Of a stretch of DNA of 12,215 nucleotides, positions 1 to 7,653 are shown piece by piece. The notes beneath the pieces are model-generated. The model had not been told where the DNA came from and did no database searches. It saw only the letters and a program-made list of their open reading frames with translations. The number at the start of each line of letters is the position of its first letter. Position 1 is the first letter of the stretch. The position numbers and the translations under genes were made by a program. Origin of the DNA: Gammaproteobacteria bacterium (GTDB lineage: Bacteria > Pseudomonadota > Gammaproteobacteria > Arenicellales > Poriferihabitantaceae); NCBI GenBank assembly GCA_024679435.1, contig JAIBDK010000034.1:1-12215 (forward strand), in the 5' to 3' direction.

Positions 1-1308
1 CCCGGTTATCACCGCCACTATAAAAATTGTAACTGAAGTTTTCTGTATTCTTTGGGCGTTATCTTTTTTCCAGCGAAGTAGTGCACCGGCACCTGCGATT
101 ATGGCTAATGGAAACCCTATTATTTTAAAAACAAAATCGAAGTAGGGTGGTCCTACTGAAATTTTTCCTAATCCAAGGGCATCAAGAAACAACGGGTACA
201 ATGTGCCTAGAAAAACCGAAAAGCATAGAACGCCAAATACGATGTTGTTGAGAAGAATTGCAGTTTCTCTCGAAACAAACTGAAATTGAACGTGACTGAT
301 GATGCGCGGCGCGCGCCACGCATAAAGTAGTAATGAACCACCGATGACTACGCCTAGAAAAATCAGTATAAATAATCCGCGTGCTGGATCGGTTGCGAAC
401 GAATGCACGGATATGAGCACGCCAGAACGAACCAGGAAGGTTCCCAGTAATGACAGCGAGAATGCAAGAACTGAAAGCAGTATTGTCCATGCTTTAAATA
501 CGCCGCGCTTTTCTGTTGCCGCGAGAGAATGTATTAACGCTGTTCCGATTAACCAGGGCATAAAAGATGCATTTTCTACAGGATCCCAGAACCACCATCC
601 GCCCCAACCCAGTTCATAGTAGGCCCACCAGGATCCGAGAGCGATTCCCACCGTCAGGAACATCCAGGCAAGATTGGTCCAGGGCCGTGACCACCTTGCC
701 CAGGCAGAATCGAATCGGCCGTCTATCAGAGCGGCAATGGCAAAGGCAAAAGGAACCGCAAACCCAACATAGCCGAGATAGAGTACCGGAGGATGTATCG
801 CAAGTCCTACATCCTGCAGGAGAGGGTTGAGATCGCGTCCCTGGATCGCGGCGGGTATAAGTCGTTCGAACGGATTAGACGTAAACAGGGTGAAGAGCAA
901 AAATCCTACGCTTACCAAACCCATGACGGAGAGCACCCGGGCTATCATCACTTCGGGGATTGATTTCGACCACTGTGTGACCGCCAGAGTCCAGATCGAG
1001 AGAATTAGAATCCAAAGTAACAGCGAGCCTTCATGGCCACCACAGACGCCTGAAACTTTGTACAACAATGGCAAATAGGTGTTTGAATGATTGGCGACAT
1101 AGGCAACTGAAAAATCATTGTCCAGAAAGCTGTAGGTCAGGCATATATACGAAAGCGTGATCAGGATAAACTGTGCACGGGCTGCCGGCTTTGCGACAGC
1201 CACCCAGGAGTAATATCCTTTTGATGCGCCAATCATGGGCAAAACAGCCAGTAAAAGTCCGGTTGTTAGTGCAAGAATAAGAGACAAATGTCCAATTTCA
1301 GGTATCAA
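1..1308 (-). CDS. ccmF: Cytochrome c haem lyase subunit CcmF (partial, runs off left edge)
   Basis: CcmF takes haem from holo-CcmE and, with CcmH, ligates it to the CxxCH motif of apocytochrome c on the periplasmic face of the inner membrane. The frame is open from 1308 to the window edge, giving 436 residues of a protein usually about 650 long. The N-terminus reads MIPEIGHLSLILALTTGLLL, typical of CcmF. The tryptophan-rich haem-handling (WWD) motif GGWWFWDPVENASFMPW lies at about residues 236-252, and many hydrophobic segments surround it. The start is TTG at 1306-1308, with an AAGGA ribosome binding site 7 bases upstream. It follows ccmE by 66 bases and is presumably co-transcribed. One oddity is residue 89, which is Cys in VCGGHEGS, where CcmF proteins as I recall carry Trp. 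The identification is secure; the C-terminal third is not visible. Confidence 0.96.
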   Translation of the reverse strand, partial: MIPEIGHLSLILALTTGLLLAVLPMIGASKGYYSWVAVAKPAARAQFILITLSYICLTYSFLDNDFSVAYVANHSNTYLPLLYKVSGVCGGHEGSLLLWILILSIWTLAVTQWSKSIPEVMIARVLSVMGLVSVGFLLFTLFTSNPFERLIPAAIQGRDLNPLLQDVGLAIHPPVLYLGYVGFAVPFAFAIAALIDGRFDSAWARWSRPWTNLAWMFLTVGIALGSWWAYYELGWGGWWFWDPVENASFMPWLIGTALIHSLAATEKRGVFKAWTILLSVLAFSLSLLGTFLVRSGVLISVHSFATDPARGLFILIFLGVVIGGSLLLYAWRAPRIISHVQFQFVSRETAILLNNIVFGVLCFSVFLGTLYPLFLDALGLGKISVGPPYFDFVFKIIGFPLAIIAGAGALLRWKKDNAQRIQKTSVTIFIVAVITG

Positions 1309-1374
1309 AGATGTTTCCTTTTTTTAGGTGTAGATGATTATATTGTTGTCGACTATCTGTTATTGATTTATGTC

Positions 1375-1830
1375 TTATTCGTTTTCCTGCTTGGAGCCAA
1401 GTATTTCCTGGTTTGCGGCTTTTAAAGCGTCGCTAATTTCGGGAGACATGTAGGTTTCATCGTGTTTTGCCAGGACCTGACTTGCGACAAAAATATCACC
1501 ATCCATTTTACCCAGGGCAACGATGCCCTGTCCTTCACGAAACAGATCAGGGAGAATTCCGTCATATGAGACGGTTACCGTTTTGGCGGTATCGGTAAGG
1601 TCAAATCCAACATTGAGATCTGAATCACTGCGAAATACACTGTTGGTTACAACCATGCCGCCGATTCTGAAATTGGTATTAACAGGAACTTCTCCGGCTA
1701 TGACCTGGCTCGGGCTGTAAAACAGATTGATATTTTGCTGCAGGGCTGTCAGTGTCAGGCCGGCGGCAAGGCCCACCCCAACCAAAATTGCTCCGGCCAG
1801 TAAAAGGCGTTTTTTTCGCTTTGGATGCAT
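1375..1830 (-). CDS. ccmE: Haem chaperone CcmE
   Basis: CcmE is a membrane-anchored periplasmic chaperone that binds haem covalently and transiently, receiving it from CcmC/CcmD and passing it to CcmF. The protein has 151 residues, normal for the family. A basic N-terminus (HPKRKKR) precedes a single membrane anchor at about residues 9-30, and the rest is the periplasmic OB-fold beta-barrel. The haem-attachment motif VLAKHDETY at about 119-127 contains the expected His123 and downstream Tyr127. The C-terminal tail after 130 is short and polar, as usual. The gene begins 3 bases after the ccmD stop, so translation is probably coupled, and no strong ribosome binding site is visible. Nothing is unusual, and the call is secure. 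Confidence 0.97.
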   Translation of the reverse strand: MHPKRKKRLLLAGAILVGVGLAAGLTLTALQQNINLFYSPSQVIAGEVPVNTNFRIGGMVVTNSVFRSDSDLNVGFDLTDTAKTVTVSYDGILPDLFREGQGIVALGKMDGDIFVASQVLAKHDETYMSPEISDALKAANQEILGSKQENE

Positions 1831-1833
1831 GTT

Positions 1834-1995
1834 CTAACGTAGATTCCGGGATTGATAGTAGGCAATCAGATCTTTTTTTAGTTTCTTCGTCTTACGCATA
1901 GGGGCAAAGTAATGATATACGAGCAAAATCAGGGTTAGTGCATACCCCGGCCAGATATATATTCCGTGTCCACCCATGTGAAGAAATTCAGACAT
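1834..1995 (-). CDS. ccmD: Haem exporter small subunit CcmD
   Basis: CcmD is a small single-span inner-membrane protein that helps release holo-CcmE from the CcmABC complex. Reading the minus strand gives 53 residues that start MSEFLHMGGHGIYIWPGYAL. The MGGHGIYIWPGY signature at residues 7-18 is diagnostic. One hydrophobic span follows (about 14-30), then a lysine/arginine-rich cytoplasmic tail (RKTKKLKKD at 34-42). The ATG overlaps the end of ccmC by 8 bases, and the stop is 3 bases before the ccmE start. This packing suggests translational coupling through C, D and E. The gene is short and easily missed, but length, motif and position all agree. Confidence 0.95.
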   Translation of the reverse strand: MSEFLHMGGHGIYIWPGYALTLILLVYHYFAPMRKTKKLKKDLIAYYQSRNLR

Positions 1996-2770
1996 TTACT
2001 ATGTTCCTGACCCAGTTAGTTTGACGTTCCTGGCTCAACAACTCAAACCTCACTCGATTAAAAAGAGCCGCTATAAAATAGAAATTTACCGCTGCAAACA
2101 TGATTAAAAGTGGCACCAGCATATTTATGTCAATTGTCGGGCGTCCTAGTTTTGTAATTGTGGAGCCCTGATGCAGAGTATTCCACCATTCAACAGAAAA
2201 ATGAATGATGGGTATATTGACGACCCCTACCAGGGCAAGAATTGCGGCGGCTTGGGACGCCGTTTTTCGGTCTTCGATTGCGCTGGTCAATGCCATGTAG
2301 CCAAAATATAGAAAAAGCAGCACCAGTTCAGATGTCAATCGAGCATCCCAGATCCAGAATGTTCCCCAGGTAGGCTTACCCCACAGCGATCCGGTAACTA
2401 ATGCGCAGAATGTAAACATGGCGCCCAGTGGTGCGCAGGAGCGGGCGACGACATGACCAAGTTTCATTTTCCAGACCAGTCCGGTGCCGGCAGCAATAGC
2501 CATTACAACGTAAATAAACATCGACATCCAGGCGCTGGGAACGTGAATGAAAATAATCCGATAACTGTTTCCCATCTGATAATCGGGAGGGGCCGCTACC
2601 AGTCCACCGTAAAGGCCAACAATAAGTAGAATGAGCGCTATTAAACCGCAACGAGGAGCCCATTTTCCAGAGAAATGATAGAAATATTCTGGCGAGCCAA
2701 AACGATGGAACCATAACCAGGATCGTTTTGTGCTTGCGGGTCTTTGCGCTTTTGATCTGGATGGGTTCAT
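1988..2770 (-). CDS. ccmC: Haem transport/ligation protein CcmC
   Basis: CcmC is a polytopic inner-membrane protein that presents haem in the periplasm and loads it onto CcmE. The 260-residue product has about six hydrophobic spans. It carries the WWD motif at about 130-142 (WGKPTWGTFWIWDAR) and the two flanking haem-ligand histidines expected in this family: His76 in FIHVPSAW and His190 in IIHFSVEWW. The first 20 or so residues (NPSRSKAQRPASTKR) form a basic extension ahead of the usual start region, which begins around WLWFHRFGSP. No clear ribosome binding site precedes the ATG, so the exact start is less certain than the identity. It overlaps ccmD by 8 bases. Unlike the rest of the operon it is separated from its upstream neighbour ccmB by 172 bases. 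Confidence 0.96.
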   Translation of the reverse strand: MNPSRSKAQRPASTKRSWLWFHRFGSPEYFYHFSGKWAPRCGLIALILLIVGLYGGLVAAPPDYQMGNSYRIIFIHVPSAWMSMFIYVVMAIAAGTGLVWKMKLGHVVARSCAPLGAMFTFCALVTGSLWGKPTWGTFWIWDARLTSELVLLFLYFGYMALTSAIEDRKTASQAAAILALVGVVNIPIIHFSVEWWNTLHQGSTITKLGRPTIDINMLVPLLIMFAAVNFYFIAALFNRVRFELLSQERQTNWVRNIVNV

Positions 2771-2942
2771 TAGTTTAAAGTGGATTCAACCGAGTCTAGC
2801 TAGATTGCTGGCCTGAGCTCTATTTTATCCTATAGGAGTTAACGGTATCGATTTGAAATGGATATTAAATTCTAAAAATAACTCATGTCTTGTTGATAAA
2901 TCCATCTTAAACCTGTCGGTTAATGGCTTGCTTGGAGATTCT
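2771..2942 (-). promoter_or_regulatory. ccmB-ccmC intergenic gap with possible internal promoter
   Basis: This 172-base AT-rich gap interrupts an operon that is otherwise tightly packed. On the minus strand a TAAAAT hexamer lies just downstream of a perfect 10-bp palindrome, TCCTATAGGA (2828-2837). A weak -35-like TCGATA sits about 18 bases upstream of the hexamer. This could be an internal promoter with an operator for ccmCDEF, but the match is poor. I see no open reading frame with a convincing start here and no terminator hairpin. Confidence 0.3.
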
Positions 2943-3611
2943 TCAATTTAAACTCGCCCGGATAGCCGCAGAGATCGCAAAGGGAGCCAGAGTAACACTC
3001 AAAATCAGAAGTGCTCCAAGTAGGTATATATGGGCAATCCATGGAAGATTCAATACGGCGGCATCGACAGCGCTGGTGCCGAAAATCAGAACCGGGATAT
3101 AAAGTGGAACAACAATCAGCGTTAGCAGAACACCGCTTCTGCGTAATCCCACCGTCAATGCTGCTCCTATACACCCGATGAGACTCAAAGTCGGTGTGCC
3201 AATGAGTAAACTTGTTAGCAGCGCAGGCAGGGCGTGCGCAGGTAAGTTAAGCATCATCGCTAGCAAAGCACTGACGATGATCAGCGGAACACCGGTTAGT
3301 ATCCAATGTGCAGCTACCATTGATAAAGATATTAGGGGCAACGATGCGGGACTCATGGCAATAAGCTCTAGTGTCCCGTCATCGAAATCTGATTTTAGAA
3401 AAGTATCAAGTGCGAGCAGGGTGGAGAGTAGGGCGGCAACCCAGATTACGCCCGGAGCAATACCCTGAAGAAATTGGGGGTCCGGTGAAATAGCCATCGG
3501 GAACAGGCTGGAGACAACCACGAAAAATAGCAGCGGTTGCAGCAAACTCCCGGGATTTCTTGAGAGCAATCGGATGTTTCTAATCACCAGAGCGGCATAA
3601 GGATTAGTCAT
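2943..3611 (-). CDS. ccmB: Haem exporter permease CcmB
   Basis: CcmB is the membrane subunit of the CcmAB ABC complex, which uses ATP hydrolysis to release haem-loaded CcmE from CcmC/D. The 222-residue product is of normal length. It shows six hydrophobic segments at about 22-40, 49-68, 95-121, 130-155, 160-178 and 195-217. The cytoplasmic loop LKSDFDDGTLELIAMSP (72-88) after the second span is the conserved CcmB element that contacts the ATPase. The start ATG overlaps the ccmA stop by 4 bases (ATGA), a classic translational coupling. The gene ends 172 bases before ccmC. The call is secure from sequence and context. Confidence 0.96.
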   Translation of the reverse strand: MTNPYAALVIRNIRLLSRNPGSLLQPLLFFVVVSSLFPMAISPDPQFLQGIAPGVIWVAALLSTLLALDTFLKSDFDDGTLELIAMSPASLPLISLSMVAAHWILTGVPLIIVSALLAMMLNLPAHALPALLTSLLIGTPTLSLIGCIGAALTVGLRRSGVLLTLIVVPLYIPVLIFGTSAVDAAVLNLPWIAHIYLLGALLILSVTLAPFAISAAIRASLN

Positions 3612-4339
3612 GACGCGACTCCGGCAATAGAAAGCTGAACCGTCGATCTACTACAGTGGCTTAGCTGCAAGTCCTGATGGCTGGTGAAAATAAGAATTCC
3701 ACCTTCCCGGGTGTGTCGGCTAAGTATCTCTTCAAGAATTATTATTCCGTGCCGGTCCAGTGAGGTCGCCGGTTCGTCTAGCAACCAGATTTTGAGGTTG
3801 TTCATCAACAACCTCGCTATACTGACTCTTTGTTTCTGGCCTGCAGATAAGAGATGGGTCGGGAGATGGCTGTAGCGTGTCGCTCCAACCAGTTCGAGAG
3901 ATTGGTCTGCCGGTGACCCCGTTAAAGGTTTTTCTGGGAGCGATATTGATAGATTTGACTGAGACGAATTAACAGGGGTATTGATCGGAGATTTCAGAGA
4001 TCGCAAAAACCGCAGATTTTCCAGCGCTGTCAGGTCGGCATTTAGTCCTGATTTGTGTCCGAGATAATCTGTTACGGTTGAATACTCAAAATCATCACAA
4101 TCACCTGAATTTCCCTGCCATTTAATCTCACCCTGACTGGGTTGATGCAATCCGGCTATTGCTCTGAGCAGTGTAGTTTTTCCTGATCCGTTTGCACCGG
4201 AAATCTGAACGGCGGCGCCCTCGACAGCAACAAAGCTAACAGGAGCAAATAGCCTGTGAAACCCTCTTTCACAAACAACGTTATTTAGCTTCAGGGATTC
4301 AATGCCTGCGCCGCTGATTTGTGAGTTCACTTGGGTCAA
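3608..4339 (-). CDS. ccmA: Haem exporter ATP-binding protein CcmA, with an internal insertion
   Basis: CcmA is the cytoplasmic ATPase of the CcmAB complex. The 243 residues contain all the ABC motifs: Walker A GANGSGKT at 48-55, signature LSAGQ at 164-168, Walker B IWLLDEP at 184-190, and switch His221 in TSHQD. Most CcmA proteins are close to 205-210 residues. The extra length comes mainly from a polar Ser/Pro/Asn-rich stretch at about 115-146, between the Walker A half and the signature motif, with no resemblance to the ABC core. The start is TTG at 4337-4339, and the next in-frame alternative is GTG at 4328-4330. Neither has a visible ribosome binding site, so the start is uncertain. It heads the ccm run and is divergent from dinB. 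Confidence 0.94.
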   Translation of the reverse strand: MTQVNSQISGAGIESLKLNNVVCERGFHRLFAPVSFVAVEGAAVQISGANGSGKTTLLRAIAGLHQPSQGEIKWQGNSGDCDDFEYSTVTDYLGHKSGLNADLTALENLRFLRSLKSPINTPVNSSQSNLSISLPEKPLTGSPADQSLELVGATRYSHLPTHLLSAGQKQRVSIARLLMNNLKIWLLDEPATSLDRHGIIILEEILSRHTREGGILIFTSHQDLQLSHCSRSTVQLSIAGVAS

Positions 4340-4340
4340 A

Positions 4341-4380
4341 TAGGGTAATCAATTAGAATGGGGGAGTGTACCTTACCCTA
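4341..4380. promoter_or_regulatory. Inverted repeat in the divergent ccmA/dinB intergenic region
   Basis: TAGGGTAA (4341-4348) and TTACCCTA (4373-4380) are perfect inverted copies separated by 24 bases. They lie one base upstream of the ccmA TTG and about 65 bases ahead of dinB. The site could be a split operator for a dimeric regulator, or a stem in the ccmA leader RNA. No strong sigma-70 promoter could be assigned in either direction in this 107-base region. Confidence 0.4.
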
Positions 4381-4408
4381 ACGAGCCATACAGCATATTG
4401 AGAACAAA

Positions 4409-4450
4409 ATGTCTTTATCACTCACTAAAATGAAAGAAGTGCCACTATGA
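4409..4450 (+). CDS. Possible 13-codon upstream ORF coupled to dinB
   Basis: An ATG at 4409 opens a 13-residue frame (MSLSLTKMKEVPL). Its TGA stop overlaps the dinB ATG as ATGA. A GAGA element (4400-4403) sits 5 bases before this ATG, a better-placed ribosome binding site than anything directly ahead of dinB. It may act as a leader that delivers ribosomes to dinB by termination-reinitiation. The peptide has no recognisable function, and a frame this short could arise by chance. Confidence 0.35.
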   Translation: MSLSLTKMKEVPL

Positions 4451-5643
4451 TTCTCCATGTTGATATGGATGCGTTTTATGCCTCTGTGGAAGAGCGGGAA
4501 AACCCGGAGCTCAAAGGGAAGCCCATGGTGGTAGGGGGTGAAGCACAATCTCGTGGAGTGGTTGCGGCGGCGAACTATGCGGCCCGCAAGTACGGTATTT
4601 TTAGTGCTATGCCGATGGCTACAGCAGTCCAAAAATACCCCGGATTACTAATTATAAAACCCAACCCCGCACTATATAGTCGGATCTCGAAGCAGATCAG
4701 GTCGATATTTCTCAGATACACGCCGATCATTGAACCTCTGTCTCTTGATGAGGCTTTTCTTGATCCTTCCGGGAGTGAAAAGCTCCACGGATCAACGGAA
4801 CAGATAGGGCGCAAAATAAAACATGATATCGCCCGGGAATTACTTCTAGTTGCATCTGTGGGTGTTGCCCCAAATAAATTTTTGGCGAAATTAGCTAGTG
4901 ATCACGACAAGCCTGACGGCTTTACAGTGATCGAGGCTGATTCGATTCAGAATTTTCTGGACCCTTTGCCTGTCGGCAAAATCTGGGGGGTGGGAAAGGT
5001 CGCGAATCAGAAGTTTCAGAATCTGGGGATTTTCACCATTGCTGATTTGCGAGCGGAAACCAAGGAGTCCCTGATTAATATGATGGGAAAACACGGTGGC
5101 CTGCTTTGGGAGCTGGCCCAGGGGATTGATAATAGATCCGTCACTCCCGACAGTGAGGTAAAGTCAATTTCTCAGGAAACCACTTTCTCCGTTGATATCA
5201 ATTGTATTGTGACGCTTGAATCAGTTGCTTTTTCACTCGCTGAAGCGGTTGGATTCAGAATGCGGGAAGCAGGGCTTAAGGGTCGGACCGTCAATTTAAA
5301 GCTGAGATTTGACGATTTTCATACTATTACGCGATCTCAGACTATTTCCGTGAGCACCGACCAGACTGACACGATTTGGAAGACCGCAAGAATGCTATTA
5401 CGAGATGCTTTTAAGGCTCAGACATCGCCGATCAGACTAGTGGGTCTTGGAATGGCAAATTTCGGAGATGCTGGCGAGCAAAAAGACCTTTTTAGTTTGG
5501 TGACGGAAAAAACCGGGCAGCCGCATAAGGGAGCGTTAATTGACAGATTGTCCGATGATATTCGACATCGATTTGGTGATAAAAGTATTGCCAGGGGTAA
5601 ATCTCTCAGCAGGGATTCTGGGGTCAAAGCCGGAGAAAAATAA
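4447..5643 (+). CDS. dinB: DNA polymerase IV (Y-family translesion polymerase)
   Basis: DinB is a low-fidelity Y-family polymerase that extends past damaged bases and misaligned ends and is recruited by the beta clamp. The 398-residue product begins HVDMDAFYASVEE, where Asp6 and the following acidic and aromatic residues form the metal site, with Tyr11 at the steric-gate position. The second catalytic motif SLDEAFLD has Asp101 and Glu102. Thumb helix-hairpin-helix signals follow at about 175-205 (GKIWGVGKV), then the little-finger domain. The clamp-binding motif QKDLF at 345-349 precedes a tail ending in the common IRHRFGDKSIARG block. The only nearby ribosome binding sequence is a weak AGAAG. 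The gene is divergent from ccmA, and no convincing LexA box was seen. The identification is secure. Confidence 0.96.
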   Translation: MILHVDMDAFYASVEERENPELKGKPMVVGGEAQSRGVVAAANYAARKYGIFSAMPMATAVQKYPGLLIIKPNPALYSRISKQIRSIFLRYTPIIEPLSLDEAFLDPSGSEKLHGSTEQIGRKIKHDIARELLLVASVGVAPNKFLAKLASDHDKPDGFTVIEADSIQNFLDPLPVGKIWGVGKVANQKFQNLGIFTIADLRAETKESLINMMGKHGGLLWELAQGIDNRSVTPDSEVKSISQETTFSVDINCIVTLESVAFSLAEAVGFRMREAGLKGRTVNLKLRFDDFHTITRSQTISVSTDQTDTIWKTARMLLRDAFKAQTSPIRLVGLGMANFGDAGEQKDLFSLVTEKTGQPHKGALIDRLSDDIRHRFGDKSIARGKSLSRDSGVKAGEK

Positions 5644-5678
5644 AGGGCGACAATATTGGAATGCGCTAAAAGTGGTTT

Positions 5679-5709
5679 TTCACACATTTAAAATAACAGA
5701 AGATATAAT
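5679..5709 (+). promoter_or_regulatory. Candidate sigma-70 promoter for the carbamoyltransferase operon
   Basis: TTCACA (5679-5684, five of six to the -35 consensus) and a perfect TATAAT (5704-5709) are separated by 19 bases. That spacing is slightly long but tolerated. The transcript would start near 5716 and leave a leader of roughly 75 bases before the carbamoyltransferase ATG at 5793. The 149-base gap after dinB holds no clear terminator. Confidence 0.5.
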
Positions 5710-5792
5710 CCGAGCTTGAAACTACCCCCCGATTCTGATCACCTGATAAAGAGAAACAGTGAAAACAAAGTATCCACGGTTGAGCCGGTGTT

Positions 5793-7649
5793 ATGTATAT
5801 TCTAGGAATTTCCGCTTATTACCACGATAGTGCAGCCGCATTGGTTTGCGACGGAAATATTGTTGCAGCCAGCCAGGAAGAGCGTTTTACCAGAAGAAAA
5901 CATGACGCTGGGTTTCCGTCTAATGCGATTAAAAATTGCCTGGAACAAGCCGGAATTGAACTCAGGCATGTTGACCGGATAGTTTTTTACGACAAGCCGT
6001 TATTGAAGTTTGAACGCCTGCTCGAAACTTATGTTTCTTTCGCGCCTCGGGGCTTTCGTTCATTTTTGACCGCGATGCCTGTCTGGCTCAAGGAAAAGTT
6101 GTATTTAAAGTCTGTTTTAAAAAGATCTCTGGCTACGCTAGGAAACCTTGATCAGAAACAACTGCCGGAACTGTTGTTTAACCTTCATCACCAGTCTCAT
6201 GCCGCTTCGGCATTTTTCCCCAGCCCCTTTGAAGAAGCGGCTGTTATGTGTCTGGATGGAGTAGGGGAATGGGCTACCACTTCTGTGTGGCATGGAAAGG
6301 GAAATCAACTTATACCCCTTTGGGAAATAAAATTCCCCCATTCCCTGGGACTACTATATTCGGCATTTACTTACTTTACCGGGTTTAAGGTGAATTCCGG
6401 TGAATACAAGCTCATGGGGTTGGCACCTTATGGAGATCCAAAATATAAGGATCTGATTCTGAATAACCTCATTGATCTTAAAGACGACGGAACATTCCGG
6501 TTAAGGATGGAGTACTTTGATTTTGCTACCGGCTTGAGAATGACGAACGATCGATTTGCCAGGTTGTTCGGTCAGCCGGCCCGAAACCCTGAGGCGGAAA
6601 TTACCCAGATGGAAATGGATATTGCGGCGTCGATCCAAAAGGTAACCGAAATTATTGTTTTGCGTCTGGCGCAAACCGTTCAGGAAGAAACCGGCTGCAA
6701 TAAATTATGTCTGGCCGGTGGGGTTGCACTTAATTGTGTTTCCAACGGTAAATTGTTGCGTGAGGGGCCGTTTGATGATATCTGGATCCAGCCCGCAGCG
6801 GGAGACGCTGGCGGGGCATTAGGAGCGGCGTTAACAGGCTGGTATGAGTATGAGAATCAACCAAGAACGTTAAAAGTATCTGCCTCGGGAGGTGCGTCTG
6901 ATTTCATGCAGGGAAGTTATCTTGGGCAGCGGTACAACAATGATGAAGTCGCTGCGCAACTAGACCAATTTGATGCCGTATATCAGCGTCTCGAAGATGT
7001 CGATTTGTATCGTAGGCTTGCTGATATTTTGGCTGATGGCAAGGTGGTTGGCTGGTTTCAGGGAAGGATGGAGTTTGGCCCCCGTGCGCTGGGCGGGAGA
7101 TCAATTCTCGGTGATCCGCGTAATACTGAAATGCAGTCAGTGATGAATTTAAAGATAAAGTACCGTGAATCATTTCGACCATTTGCGCCTGCTATTCTTG
7201 CCGAAAAAGTTTCCGAGGTGTTTGATCTGGATCGTTCAAGCCCCTATATGCTTATTGTGGCCGACATAAAGGAAGCTCATCGAACTCCCATGTCAAAACA
7301 GCAACAATTGTTATTTGGAATTGAAAAGCTTAAAGTTTTGCGCTCGACGCTTCCTTCAATTACCCACGTCGATTACTCGGCCAGAATTCAAACCGTTCAT
7401 CAGCAGACAAATCCGCGATTTCATGATCTGCTTAGTGCGTTCTACGATAAAACCAACTGTCCGGTATTGGTAAACACGTCTTTTAACGTTCGCGGTGAGC
7501 CTATTGTCAATACCCCTGAAGATGCCTATCGATGTTTCATGCGAACCGAAATGGATTATTTAGTGGTTGAAAACTGTTTAATGGCAAAACTGGATCAGCC
7601 TGCCTGGGAGCAAGATGAAAGCTGGAAAGACGATTTCGAGCTGGATTAA
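5793..7649 (+). CDS. NodU/CmcH-family O-carbamoyltransferase (SxtI-like)
   Basis: This family transfers a carbamoyl group from carbamoyl phosphate, through a carbamoyl-adenylate intermediate, to a hydroxyl on a small molecule or sugar. The 618-residue length fits the family. The N-terminal Kae1-like domain shows GISAYYHDSAAAL (5-17), the metal-binding HHQSHA (132-137, likely ligands His132 and His136), DGVGEW (155-160), GEYKLMGLAPYG (203-214), LAGGVALNCVSNGK (307-320) and Asp338 in GDAGGALGAAL. The C-terminal domain shows GRMEFGPRALGGRSILGDPR (424-443) and NTSFNVRGEPIV (561-572). No catalytic motif is missing. The following gene encodes an SxtJ-like protein 4 bases downstream, as in sxtI-sxtJ-sxtK. 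The acceptor substrate cannot be read from the sequence, and a cell-surface glycan or secreted metabolite is possible. Weak ribosome binding site; the start matches the family N-terminus. Confidence 0.93.
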   Translation: MYILGISAYYHDSAAALVCDGNIVAASQEERFTRRKHDAGFPSNAIKNCLEQAGIELRHVDRIVFYDKPLLKFERLLETYVSFAPRGFRSFLTAMPVWLKEKLYLKSVLKRSLATLGNLDQKQLPELLFNLHHQSHAASAFFPSPFEEAAVMCLDGVGEWATTSVWHGKGNQLIPLWEIKFPHSLGLLYSAFTYFTGFKVNSGEYKLMGLAPYGDPKYKDLILNNLIDLKDDGTFRLRMEYFDFATGLRMTNDRFARLFGQPARNPEAEITQMEMDIAASIQKVTEIIVLRLAQTVQEETGCNKLCLAGGVALNCVSNGKLLREGPFDDIWIQPAAGDAGGALGAALTGWYEYENQPRTLKVSASGGASDFMQGSYLGQRYNNDEVAAQLDQFDAVYQRLEDVDLYRRLADILADGKVVGWFQGRMEFGPRALGGRSILGDPRNTEMQSVMNLKIKYRESFRPFAPAILAEKVSEVFDLDRSSPYMLIVADIKEAHRTPMSKQQQLLFGIEKLKVLRSTLPSITHVDYSARIQTVHQQTNPRFHDLLSAFYDKTNCPVLVNTSFNVRGEPIVNTPEDAYRCFMRTEMDYLVVENCLMAKLDQPAWEQDESWKDDFELD

Positions 7650-7653
7650 CGAT

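Noticed and set aside
308..317. GGCGCGCGCC palindrome
   Set aside because: It is inside ccmF coding sequence, where Arg/Ala/Pro codons explain it, and it has no regulatory context.
344..1078. Plus-strand open frames across the ccmF region
   Set aside because: They lie opposite a continuous, clearly recognisable CcmF reading frame, and their translations show no family motif.
4378..4393. Possible LexA box upstream of dinB
   Set aside because: The sequence CTAACGAGCCATACAG keeps only the right half (ACAG) of CTGT-N8-ACAG; the left half reads CTAA, which is too weak to call.
5476..5643. dinB clamp motif followed by a tail of about 50 residues, a possible fusion or frameshift
   Set aside because: Many DinB proteins carry QxxLF followed by an IRxRFGxxxIxRG tail, so this is a normal variant.
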